Source of the DNA: Balamuthia mandrillaris
Taxonomy: Eukaryota; Discosea; Longamoebia; Balamuthiidae
NCBI GenBank assembly: GCA_031835245.1
Contig: JAVKOQ010000011.1
Location: 336,501 to 400,500 of the forward strand
Length of the DNA stretch: 64,000 nt
Direction of reading: 5' to 3'
A model generated the notes under the pieces. It was given only the letters and a program-made list of their open reading frames with translations. It ran no database searches and was not told where the DNA came from. Positions 49,124 through 59,475 of the stretch are shown in pieces; positions within the stretch are counted from its first letter, which is position 1, and each line of letters starts with the position of its first letter. The translations under genes and the position numbers were made by a program.

Positions 49124-52100
49124 CTACTGAGGCGGTTTGTAGGGAGAAGAGTTGCCAGGGACAGAGTCTCGCCGTGTGGAGACAGTATCTTCCTCCTCTT
49201 CCTCCTCTTCAGCAGAGCCGCCAGTAGCCATACTTGTGTCGATTATGTTGCTATGCAATGTAAATCCATCAGCGCCGCTGCTATCTGTCTTTTTAAGAGG
49301 AGAGGAGGCCCTGCTTGATCCCTTGGACGAAAACAGGGAAAGGAACGATTTCTTTTCAGAGGCTGATTTGTCGGAGTGTTTTCCGAGGCTTTGCTTATCT
49401 TTCTTTGGTGTGCTCATCTGCTCATCGGCCGCGTCAAGCCCTACCGCTGCAATCTTCTTCTGCTTTGAGGCAGCAGGGGAAGCAGCAACAACGTCACCGC
49501 CGTTTGAGCCACCGGAGGGGCCTGCAGCGGGTCCTTTCTTGCCTCCGCCTCCACGAATAGGCCTTGCAATGCGGGCATGTCCTCCTGGGTTAAACGAAGT
49601 GGATCTCTGCCTCCGTTTCATCGCTATACATGGAAAAAGCACACAAACGATAGGCGTAAGGGTCTCCTTCGCTAAAACACCCAACATAACATGCACAATA
49701 CACAGAACTAAAAATTGAGCGACAAACCAGCTTCTAATTTTGCCTTCAGTTCTTCCACCAATTCTTTGTATTTAGCAATGGCTGCTGCATGACTGTTTTA
49801 CAAGAAGATTGAAAAAGCAGGAGTTAAAAACGTAAACTCAAGGAGGGTAGCAAAGCAAGGACAGGATGGTGAACTTACCTCTCAGCCTGCTGCTGCAGTT
49901 TTTCTTGAGCAGAAGCTAAAAGAACTTCCAAACCGCTAATTCGCTGGTTCCTTGCGGCTAATTTTTTCTCGGAGACTTTCTTTTCCAGGCGGAGAGCATT
50001 GTTTTGGTTCACCAGTTGTTGATGAACCCTAGTAAGCTGCTCCAGATTTCGCTCTAAGAACATGTTACGCTTTTGTAGTGACTTGTTCGAAGAATTCTTC
50101 AGTAGTTGTTCGTACTGCTCTCTGGCTTCGTCCAAAAGCATTTCAAGATCTATGACTTTTTCGCACCGGTTCTGTAGGTCGCGCAGAAGGGAAGTTTTGA
50201 GCGCGTCAAATTCAGTAAGCTTTGTTGCGGTTTTCTGACGGAGGTCATTTAACTCTTGCTCTAGCTTTATCCGCTTATCCTCGTTTTGCTGGCTTTGCTC
50301 AGCCTCTCTTTCTTTTTGCATTTTAGCAAGACGCTCCTCATACTCCTTTTTGACTTTTTCGAGTTCCTGTAAATGCCTCTTTCGTTCTGCTTCCAATTTT
50401 GAAATTTGTCCCTTTTGTTCTTCCATTTCCGTACGCAACATCTCCATTTCAAAACTTTCCACGCCTGTGCCTTCACCAACAGCCCCTCCAACAGCAGCGC
50501 CTTCATCAACGATGCTACCTGCAGGAGTGTCCCCAGACTTAGGTGACATCTTCGTAGAAGCCGCGCTGCTATCCCATCTATCCAGCAGCCCATCCTCTTC
50601 TTCGTCAAGTGGCTCCATCACAGCAACATCCACCTCAACTTCGTCTAATCCGAGCTGAGACGCCAAGTCCTCTTCTTCAACTTCTTCCTGCTTCAAGCTG
50701 TTTTGTTGTTTGAGAGCTTCGGACGAGCTTGAAATTGCTGCATCTGGTTCTGAAACGGGAGGACGATGTCTGATGCATTCGTTTTCTTGTGCAAGTTTTT
50801 GGTTCTCCTCTTCCAAAGCCTTCAACCGTTGTTCCAATTCGGCTATTCTCGCACGCTGCTCCTGTGAAACTGCAGCGGTCGAACTGTTAGCCTGTTCCTG
50901 CTGGCCGCTTGGCGCAGCCGCTTTCTGGATTGTTTCCTTATCGTCTGTTCGTTTGCTCTCCTCTGAAACCGTCGTTCGCTCCCGTACAGGCACTGAAGGA
51001 GAGGCCTTTGAGTCTTCACTTGACCCCGAAAGTATTTCCTGGATTTGGCTTACGTCGATCTCCAACGACTTTCTTATCTCCTTTGCTTTCTGCAAGAACT
51101 GTGATTGCTGGGCTTCAAGCTCGGCTCTCTTTTTCTTTTTAAGTTCTTCTTTCTTTGCTGCTTCCTGTTCCTCGTATTTCTTCTGAAATTCTTGCAGCTG
51201 AGCGTTATCTTTTTGAAGCACTTCCAACTGCTTTGTTAAGTTATCTATTTGCTCATTCAAACTGTCCATCATCATTTGGCTTTCATTCTTTTCGTATTCC
51301 AGCTTTTCTTGAGATATAGTCATCTCAGCAAGCTTACCGACCATTATTTGATTTTCCTAAAACACATCAAAGTCAAATAAAAAATCAAACGACAAGCCGA
51401 GAGGGAGAGAGAGAGAGAGTGAGAGGGGGGAGGGAAGAGATTTAAAAAAAAAGATAGACGTACCTTCTCAAACTCTTCTTGGGCAGCAATAGCTTGTTCC
51501 AGCTCTTCCTTAAACTTCTTCGCTTTCTCCAACTCCGAAGTAAGTTCTTGTTCCTGATAATTTTTCATGAGTATGTCAGCTTATAATACTACTAACGCGC
51601 TTGTGGCAATGTTACCTTGTCACGCAGTTCATCTTCCAACGAGTCTTGCTTTTCCAACAATTTACGCTTTTCTTCCTCGGCTTCCTTAAGCTTTTCCTCA
51701 AGCTCATTGCATCGATCTAGAAGTGGTAGTAACGTAAGCACAAATAATGCGTACACATAACAAGAACTCTTGTACCTTGAATCTTTGCAACGTTGGGTAA
51801 TTTGGAGCGACTGTCAGGACTAAGCAACTTTGGTGCAGATTCACTTGCAATAAGGTTTTTAACAGGCAGTTTGGCAGGGGAATCGCCCCTGTACAATCGC
51901 AATTCTTCTTCCATACCCGCGATATACGAGTTCAAACGAGCTATTTCTTTGTTTGCAACAGCAAGAAGTTGCTTCAGCTCTTCTACACTCATGTCTTGAT
52001 TTACTTTGGCTTTGTTCTTGATGGTTTTTGCTCTGGTTTTACATGATAGAGAGTCAGCTACAGATAAGGAAGAAGCTCGGTGCACAAAAGAAAGCACCTT

Positions 52101-53555
52101 ATGCCAAAGCGGAGAGTGGAAAGCGTCTCCTCTTCATTGTAGCTACTAGGGCTGCAATTGATAACCAGAGTTGTCCGCGAGTTACCACCTAAAGACTCTT
52201 GTAAAATACGGGTAAGCTTGGAGTCGCGGTACGGAATGTGTTTTGACTTGAACAGCGTGAAGAAAAGCAGGGGCCGGTCAGTGGTTATATCCATATAATT
52301 TGAAGTCGCGTAGCAGTTATGCGTACCTTTCCGTCAGTTAGGGCATTTATCACGTTTCCAAGAGCGGAAAGCGACTTGTTGATGCCTTTAGCTTCATCAA
52401 GGGTCTGACCCGTGGCTCCAGTTTTGCCAACTTTCTCCGATCCCGCCAAATCAACCAGGTATAATTTGCCGCGCATTGTGCTACCTGTAGTCAAATTCTT
52501 CTGTTCCACTGTAAGAATGAAAATGCTATGCGACCGAGAGCTCACGTCGTTCATGTCTGTTGCAGGTGTTGTGAGTTTTTTTCAAAATAAAGACTATTGG
52601 TAACGTGTTCAAGAGAATGAGCACTTACTCGTAGCCGCCACTTTACGATTATCCTGACCAGTGTCCATCACCCGCGTAACTTCCTCCTCACATGTTACAT
52701 ACACTTCAGTAACTCCCTCTACGTACACACTCTTGTCTCTGTTTTCCCTCACTTTAAGGTCCATGTTCTCCGCTGGGGGAAGCCAAAAAGTTGAAGAAAA
52801 ACATGGAGACAAAGAAGAAGAAAAATAATGTTAGATAAACGAAGCGCCGCCAATACACGCCCCGCTTGCATTAGTGGTACGTACGATTCAAGAGGTCCCT
52901 GATCCGTTCCATGTAGATTTCTATGTAAGAGACTTTAACCAAAAATTCGAGCGTTTCGGGGGCTTCCGCTACTTCAGAAAAAATAGTTTCGATCATGCGG
53001 GGTATAATGCCTTTCAGGGCTGCGTCATGAATGTCCGGCCCCTGGTTTGTTTTTGTCATGACAAGCAGTTAGCAACAACCTCACCTCTGAAATGTAAAAG
53101 GCGCCGAGATAAAAGGGGACTGTGAAGCACCTGCATGGTGTGCGTTTTGCCACTTCCTGTCTGCCCATACGCAAAAATGGTGCCATTGTAGCCCTTGAAC
53201 AAGTCTGAAGACAAGACCATAAGTCAGTATTTTCAAATCCTAAGAGAACAAATGCAAAAAACAAAGCCAACCACAAGGACATCTTACCATCAATAACAGG
53301 CTTAGCAGCGTAATTGTAGATCTCCAGTTGTGTGGTTGATTGTGGAAAGATTCGATCAAAGTTGAAAGTTTTGGGCTGGGCCTGAGTGACAAGAATTTTA
53401 GTAACAAGCAACGTGAGCCTGAGTTCAATATTTACCTTGCCCACTTTGACGGTAGTTCCATCAGGGCTGATCTCGATGATTTCTTCTGCCCCTTTGGCTA
53501 TCTCCTTTTTATTTTGGGGCCTAAATCGACAGACAACCTTGATTGTGCTCGCCAT
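49124..53555 (-). CDS. Conventional kinesin (kinesin-1 heavy chain)
   Basis: Kinesin-1 is a plus-end-directed microtubule motor for organelles and vesicles. ATG 53555 gives [18 protein letters not shown]. The motor domain, spread over about eight exons, has [20 protein letters not shown] (P-loop), [11 protein letters not shown] (switch I), [16 protein letters not shown] (switch II), [12 protein letters not shown], and [17 protein letters not shown] long coiled-coil stalk follows with a 489-codon exon, including [13 protein letters not shown] and [19 protein letters not shown]. The tail carries [15 protein letters not shown], which matches the IAK-type autoinhibitory motif with the fungal form (ARIARPLRGGG). 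It ends NSSPYKPPQ with TAG at 49124. Length about 1,100 residues, longer than animal KIF5 because of Ser/Glu-rich inserts in the stalk ([18 protein letters not shown]). No kinesin light chain seen here. Confidence 0.
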
Positions 53556-54459
53556 GGCTTAGTGTAGACCGCCCGCGACCTTGGGCCAGCCTTCCACCAC
53601 AAGCCTTACTTTTTTTCTCTTACCCCTTTTCTTGCCTTTCTTTCCTCAGGCCTCCTTCCTTCCTTCCTTTTACTTGGTCCGTCCTCTTCTTCTTCCTCTT
53701 TGTCCCACCACAGCAACGGACGGGAGGGGCAGAGAGAGGCGAAAAGATCATAAGATCTCAAGTGTCTACCAAAATTCCAGAACAATCTAAGGACGGGGCA
53801 AAGATCATAAGATCTAAGGATCGGCTTGATCTTCAGACCAATCATAGTGAACGATTATCGCTGACATTTTCGACGTCGAAATGTCATACCAAGACTTGTG
53901 GAAGAAATACGGTGTGGCGTGGAGCTTCGTGGATGTGTGCGTGTTTACTTTTGAAAAGAAAGAAGAGAAGAGAACGATGAAGAGAAGAGAACGATGAAGA
54001 GAAGAGAAGAGAAGAGAAGAGAAGAAAACGAGTAGCAGAAAGTGTCAAGGCGAATGACGATTCACCCCACCACCCCAACCCGCCTTAGTTAACAACTGGA
54101 TATAAGTGGATTTGGCCTCTGAGGAGGAATCACAATGTGAACGCTATCCTGGTCGGCTCTTGGGAAGAGGTCGTTCTTAGTATTTCCTTCCGGTTGCAGA
54201 AGTGTGAAGCTTCCAATGGGGATGTCGTTAGATGTTCAGATACACTGCATGGCTCATGGGCTTGGTTGTGTGGTTAGTTCATAGTGGTTGTTAGCCAGTG
54301 AAATATGAGCCCAAAAATGGGGGGATGGTCAAAAAACCCTTCTAGTTCCACGAAGAGACTGGTGACTTGTCATTTACAGAGGTGATTGTGGTTTTCTTTT
54401 GAGAGAGCTGAAGTTGCTCAGGGTAATCTTTTCTCCCAAGTATGCTAGAAGGACTATAT
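53556..54459. other. Kinesin upstream region, boundary of the gene-rich DNA
   Basis: About 900 bp with no gene recognised. It holds a near-palindrome at 53862-53886 (TGACATTTTCGACGTCGA then AATGTCA), two copies of AAAGATCATAAGATCT (53743-53758 and 53800-53815), and a purine-rich GAGAA stretch at about 53955-54035. The kinesin promoter should be in the first part. Confidence 0.
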
Positions 54460-54473
54460 CATCCACATAGGTA

Positions 54474-54579
54474 GTAGTAGTAGTAATAAGAAGTTTATTT
54501 GCTCTGAGAGCAACACCAATCTATACATAAAAAGTAAGCATTGTACATACATAGTGTACTCTTACTTCTCTTACTCCCT
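54474..54579 (-). mobile_element. Short LINE-tail/SINE-like insertion with 14-bp target-site duplication
   Basis: A 106-bp segment, flanked on both sides by CATCCACATAGGTA (54460-54473 and 54580-54593). In the minus direction it ends in (TAC)n with an AATAAA just before, as expected for a retroposed transcript. A near-identical copy is at 56162-56275 and a related one at 56868-56960. It is either a severely 5'-truncated LINE or a SINE-like element. Confidence 0.
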
Positions 54580-54639
54580 CATCCACATAGGTAATTGTGG
54601 CAATACTCTGTTGCTTCCTGGTGGTGTATCTTAACTCAC

Positions 54640-54910
54640 TTTCAGACTAACTTTGTACTATCTAGCTTTCCTTTTCTTTCCCCTTTACTTTCTTCTTCTC
54701 TTTTCCTTACTTTTACATTACTTCCAAAGATTGATAAAATGCAGAAGAATCCAGACTCATTTACAACTTTGCTTACATTGTTCCATCTCTTGAGCTCTGT
54801 TGCATTTTTCCACTTGACAGGAGCTTTGTTGTACAGTCTTCTATAATCAGCTTTCTGACTTGTTGAAGTTTTAAGAGAACACTTCCTGTTAAGATGTCCA
54901 AATCTTTGGG
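54640..54910 (-). mobile_element. Truncated LINE fragment with 5' inversion
   Basis: Bases 54640-54862 match 56330-56588 of the LINE fragment below in the same orientation. Bases about 54866-54908 match its 56624-56664 in the opposite orientation. This is the arrangement left by twin-priming during target-primed reverse transcription. Confidence 0.
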
Positions 54911-55283
54911 AAGATCGCTTTCTTGTTCTTGTGTAAAGAGAGAGAAGAGAAGTATTTTTAGTTAAAAAGTAAAAACAGGGAATGAAGGGGACATGGGCTA
55001 GTAGTTTCTCAGTACTTAAATTCCAGACCCAGGGAAGGCAGGAAATCTTTGAAATGGCTTGAGTTTAACATAAAAAGCTCAATAATGATTGTTAATAAAA
55101 CAGAAGAAAGGAACTAAGAAATAATCATACTTGAGATAGTTATATTAGTTAACTATACTTTTATGGCTTGGGTATTGAAGAACAAGTCAAAAAGCTGATT
55201 TTTGAAGATAGCACAACAAATTTTTAGTTTCATTTTACTTTTTGACTTAATTAAACTTAAAGAAGCTCCTTTTTGTTTGTGCT
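54911..55283. other. AT-rich DNA without recognised genes
   Basis: No coding region with homology, no repeat shared with the rest of the window noticed. Confidence 0.
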
Positions 55284-55475
55284 ATATTAAAAGTAAAGAG
55301 TACAAGTGATAGAAATGTATCTTGTCTTGTGTTAAATGTTGTTTAAGTAAAAAATAAGAGCAAAGAGAGGTGATATTTAAGTTAGAAGAAAAAAGATCAT
55401 AAAAAATACAGAGAAATATTAACATAAAAGGACAGAGAAAAAAAGGAAACATCAAGAAAGGAGGATTATGGTGTC
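55284..55475 (+). repeat. LTR-like dispersed repeat, copy 1 (partial)
   Basis: Shares AAAGAGTACAAGTGATAG, GTATCTTGT and, further on, ATATTAACATAAAAGG-like sequence with 61620-61812. Treated as a fossil; family unknown. Confidence 0.
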
Positions 55476-56161
55476 CTCTCTAAGAAAAAGAGTGATAAAG
55501 CCACTTCCTCCTTTTCCTTTGACCATTATTAGTACTCTTCTGATCATTGCATTGTTGTTGGCATAATGAAGTTTGTTCAAGTTTTTTAACTACTGATGTA
55601 GTTTAAAGCTAAATATAATAGTACAAGATGAGGTTTTTAACAAAACCCATTTCACCTGAGACTCTGCAACTATGATTAAGCCAAAAAAGAATAGATGCCT
55701 GAAAACAAAATGAAAAAAGAAAGAAAGTTTTAGTTTAATAGTGTGCCTCCAAGGAATCAAGCTGTTAGAAAACCAACCATTTCTTTCATTATGACTTCCT
55801 GTCGACACTCCGCCCTGGATACTTCCAAATACTTTCACCCTTTTTATTTTCCCCTTTTCCTTACGACACATTCAAAGTACACACTTTGGCTCACCCCCCT
55901 TTTTTTATGTAAATAGACCCAGTGTCACTTACATGTTATCACTTTCTTGATCTGCAGGGTTATTTTCCATTAACAAAGCAATGAGAAAGTGATAAGGCTG
56001 ATAGAAGAACAGCCTAACAAACACTAACTTGATAGGTGTAGGGAAAAGACCTTTAATATAATGAAAAAAAGAAATATAAAAACATGCAGAAATAGGGATT
56101 GATATTATAGGAAAGTGGTATAACAGAAGTGTGCTAGTAAATTATAGTAGTGATAAGAAGT
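55476..56161. other. AT-rich DNA without recognised genes
   Basis: About 690 bp. A short minus-strand open frame at 55590-55871 shows no resemblance to known proteins and is not called. Confidence 0.
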
Positions 56162-56275
56162 AGTAGTAGTAGTAATAAGAAGTTTATTTGCTCTGAGAGC
56201 AACACCAATCTATACATAAAAAGTAAGCATTGTACATACATAGTGTACTCTTACTTCTCTTACTCCCTCATCCTC
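56162..56275 (-). mobile_element. Short LINE-tail/SINE-like element, second copy
   Basis: Near-identical to 54474-54579, including the (TAG)n end on the plus strand. No clear target-site duplication on this copy, as its neighbours are other repeats. Confidence 0.
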
Positions 56276-56329
56276 GATGCCTTTCCAATTGTTATGATAG
56301 TTCACAAGTGAAAGGTGTTGAATGAGATT

Positions 56330-56867
56330 TCAGACTAACTTTGTATCATCTTGCTATCCTTTTTCTTTCCCTTTCCTTTCTTCTCTTTTCTTTGCTTTTA
56401 CATTACTTCCAAAGATTGATAAAATGCAGAAGAACTTCCATGCTTCCAACTTGCTCTTGCTGCCCATAATCTCCAGACTCTTTTACAACTTTGCTTACAT
56501 TGTTCCATCTCTTGATCTCTGTTGCATTTCGTTCCACTTGACAAGAGCTTTGTTGTACAGTCCTCTATAATCAGCTTTCTAACTTGTTCTTCATTTCCAT
56601 TGTCCACACTCCAGATTCTAAAGCAATCTTCCCAAAGATTTGGACATCTTAACAGGAAGTGTTCTGCTGTTTCTTCCTCAGCACCACATGCAGGGCACTT
56701 ACTATCCTCCTCAGACTGCTGAATGGCTCCCCACTTTTTTCCAATGGGCAGTCCACCACAACGAATAGCATTCATCAAACGTTCTTTCCTTGGGTTGGTA
56801 ATCACTAAGCTCCGTTGTTGTCCAACCAAACAACTTCCATTTGTCAAGAAGTTATGCCATAGCCATG
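56330..56867 (-). mobile_element. Non-LTR retrotransposon (LINE) 3' fragment, ORF2 C-terminus
   Basis: In the minus direction the frame reads GQQRSLVITNPRKERLMNAI and then CPACGAEEETAEHFLLRCPN. The latter is the Cys-Cys-His-Cys zinc-knuckle (zf-RVT) found at the C-terminus of LINE reverse transcriptases. It is 5'-truncated, with no RT core here. The segment before the knuckle recurs at about 61925-62020 in the larger LINE. 3' end lies at or near 56330. Confidence 0.
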
Positions 56868-56960
56868 GTGATAAGAAGTATATTTGCTTTGAGAACAACA
56901 CCAATCTATACATAAAAAGCAAGCATTGTATATACATAGTGTACTCTTGCCTTTTTTATC
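56868..56960 (-). mobile_element. Short LINE-tail/SINE-like element, third (diverged) copy
   Basis: Shares the AACACCAATCTATACATAAA block and ACATAGTGTACTCTT end with the two other copies, but has several base differences and no TAG run. It abuts the 5' end of the LINE fragment. Confidence 0.
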
Positions 56961-57737
56961 GTTGATACAAGTAAATCCAAAATCAAAAGAGAAAGGCAAA
57001 CAACCTATTATGGATTAAATGAAAACACTTCATTCTTAGCCTTTTCTGAGAGTAATTCTTTTCATTTGTGAAAAACAAGAAAAACAGCCAGGGACAAGCT
57101 CCTGATGAACACCAACTTAATGTGCATAGGAAAAAGATCTTTATAAGAATGAATGAAAGAAATGTATATACATGACAAAATAGGGAAAAGTAGCATTGGA
57201 GAGTGATTTTACATTTCTCTCTCCCAGGTCACTTTGTGATAAAAACAGCAGGCCAATACTTATGATATCACTATCTAACATGCCTGGACTAGGCCTGGGG
57301 CATTGATAATGTTATATTTGTGGCAGTTGAAGAAACCTTTGCACTTCAACCTATACTGAGGTCCTTGGCTAGTATAGCCGTGATCAAGAACTTCATTGTC
57401 AATACACAACACTGTTATTTGTTCCAGTCATGATCAACGTGGGCACTTTGCTGTTTTGGATGATGAGGAGAGTTAGTAGGCACTGATATAATGTGTGTTG
57501 ATGGTGGCGATCTGGCTGAATGCTCCTTCTTTGATGAGCAGAGGATACTGTTGTCATGTCATTGATTACTTTGTTGATGAATAATAATCAGCACAAATGC
57601 ATGTGAGGATAACAAAAGAATTACTAAACTGAACAAAAACAATACAAGACAAAAGAAAAAGAAAAGAACACCAACAGAAGATAAAGAACCAAAGAAATAA
57701 GAAGATAACAAACAAGACCACAACATGAAAAGGAAAC

Positions 57738-57960
57738 TTACAGAACAGTCTTGATATGGAATGTGTGAAGAGAAGTGAACTGACTGATGATGTCTATGGT
57801 GATCAGAACATAGTTGAAGCCTTTGGAAAAAGTGAGCAGTGGGCCACAATCACCAATAGTGATAGAATCAAAGCTGTGGATAGTGATTGCACTGTGGGCA
57901 AGTGAAGGGATAGTCAGCATGGAAAGTCAGGGCCATCACTTGTCCTAGTGCTATTCATTC
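57738..57960 (-). mobile_element. LTR-retrotransposon integrase fossil (Ty3/gypsy-like)
   Basis: A short minus-strand stretch resembles the start of the integrase core (GPLLTFSKGFNYVLITID), preceded by a CPQC-like zinc-site remnant. It is a broken fragment: no other gag-pol part and no LTRs could be assigned to it, so it carries more than a few breaks. Age looks old. Confidence 0.
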
Positions 57961-58232
57961 CTTCATCGATTCACTCCTTGCTGCTACTTGTCAAGCCAAG
58001 ATTACCACAGACAAACATACTGTCCAATCAGCCACTGCAGTACCTTCATTACCTACTCTTTCACAGTTCCTCTTGAATATCCACATTCTCTCTAACAACA
58101 TCTTCCCTCTTCCTCTTCTCAACATATGTCCTGTGCTACTTAGCCAAGACTTTATTCTTAGCACTAACATTAAGGTCATTCATTGACACGAACACTTCTG
58201 AGATTCCAAGCTATGAACTTAGTGTGCAATCA

Positions 58233-58235
58233 CTT

Positions 58236-58279
<44 letters not shown>

Positions 58280-58282
58280 AGA
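58233..58282. repeat. (AAAT)n microsatellite
   Basis: About 50 bp of AAAT units. Confidence 0.
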
Positions 58283-58394
58283 AATGAACAAGCAAGAGGA
58301 AAGAAGCCACACTATATAGCCCTCTCTGCAGGAAGCTTCACTACAGAGTACCAGTCCTTGCCAGAAAAAAAGAGTGAAAGGATGGAGCTGCACT

Positions 58395-58480
58395 GTGGCT
58401 TCCTCACCATCCTTCCCTACCAATTTCCCAATCAAAATGATAAATTTTCCCCCTTAATTTTGCAAACAATTTTTTTCTTA
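58395..58480 (+). repeat. Inverted repeat arm, left
   Basis: Contains ACCAATTTCCCAATCAAAAT and TTAATTTTGCAAACAA. Its reverse complement, about 80-85% identical by eye, is at 59187-59262. Confidence 0.
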
Positions 58481-59186
58481 TGCACAATGACAATGAATCT
58501 TGGACAAGGTGAGCATGTTGTCTTCACGTCGGTGCTTTGGTACAATGGATGAGAAGCGAAGAAAGTGGCATTGTGCTTTGAAGTGCATCAAAAATGTCCC
58601 AGCCCAGAAAAATGATCCTTTAGTCATTGAATAACACAAGCATGTGTTAGTTTAAAGAAAAGTAGCAGGTCTTTTATTTTTGGACTTTATCCTTTCACTG
58701 GCACCAGTTCTGAAGGCAAGTCAGTAGAAACAAAGGAAAAGGTGTGAACATGGCTCATTGACTTGATGCAACTAACAACTAGATACCCGATTGTTTGTTA
58801 TGATTGCTTCTACTTGGAAAATTCTCTATAGCTCCAGCTTTACTAAATGAACAAGGAGTCCATTTCACCATAGTGTAAAAGTTGCTTGGTACAAGTTTGC
58901 ATCTGCTCACTTGGGTGCCAAGTTAGACCAGGGGATACCCAGGCAGGAATGGCCAACAAGAACACGAAGTAGTAGCAGGAATGACTTAGAGTTTCAGAGA
59001 AGTGCACTTTGATGATTTATTTCAAATTCATGTGTAGCTAAACACCATTTCTGTGTGGATAGAACTTCACAAGGGACAGAAAACTTGTATTAAGTTAAAG
59101 ATTCAACTCAGTGAAGAACTCTTTGAGAGAGCATACAATGATGACCTTCTTGCCTCTCAGTGGTAATAAAATAATTGAAAAAATTT

Positions 59187-59262
59187 GTCTGCAAAATTAA
59201 GGGAGGAAATTTATTATTATTATTTTGATTGGGAAATTGGTGGGAAAGGATGGTAAGGAAGA
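59187..59262 (-). repeat. Inverted repeat arm, right
   Basis: Reverse complement of the left arm, with an expanded ATT run (TTATTATTATTATTTTG). The two arms enclose about 700 bp. This could be the ends of a non-autonomous DNA element or two copies of one dispersed repeat. Confidence 0.
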
Positions 59263-59275
59263 CACTGTACAACAT

Positions 59276-59475
59276 AGCCAGTGCTGGCCAGGCAAAAAAG
59301 AATAAAAAAGGAGAGGGAAGGAGTATCATATGGTGCAGCTAGCACTAGCCAGGCAAAAAAGGATTAAAGTGGAGAGGGAAGGAGCTGTGCCATACAGCAC
59401 AGCCATTACCAGGCCGCCAAAAAAAAGTGAGCAAGATGGAAGGAGTGGTGCTATGTGGGACAGCTAGTGCTGGCT
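59276..59475 (+). repeat. Degenerate tandem repeat, about 60-bp unit
   Basis: Three and a bit units. Each begins AGC(C/T)AGTGCTGGCCAGGC or a variant, then A-rich, then GGAGAGGGAAGGAG, then a variable half. Part of the unit also occurs at about 58350-58390 next to the left inverted-repeat arm. Confidence 0.
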
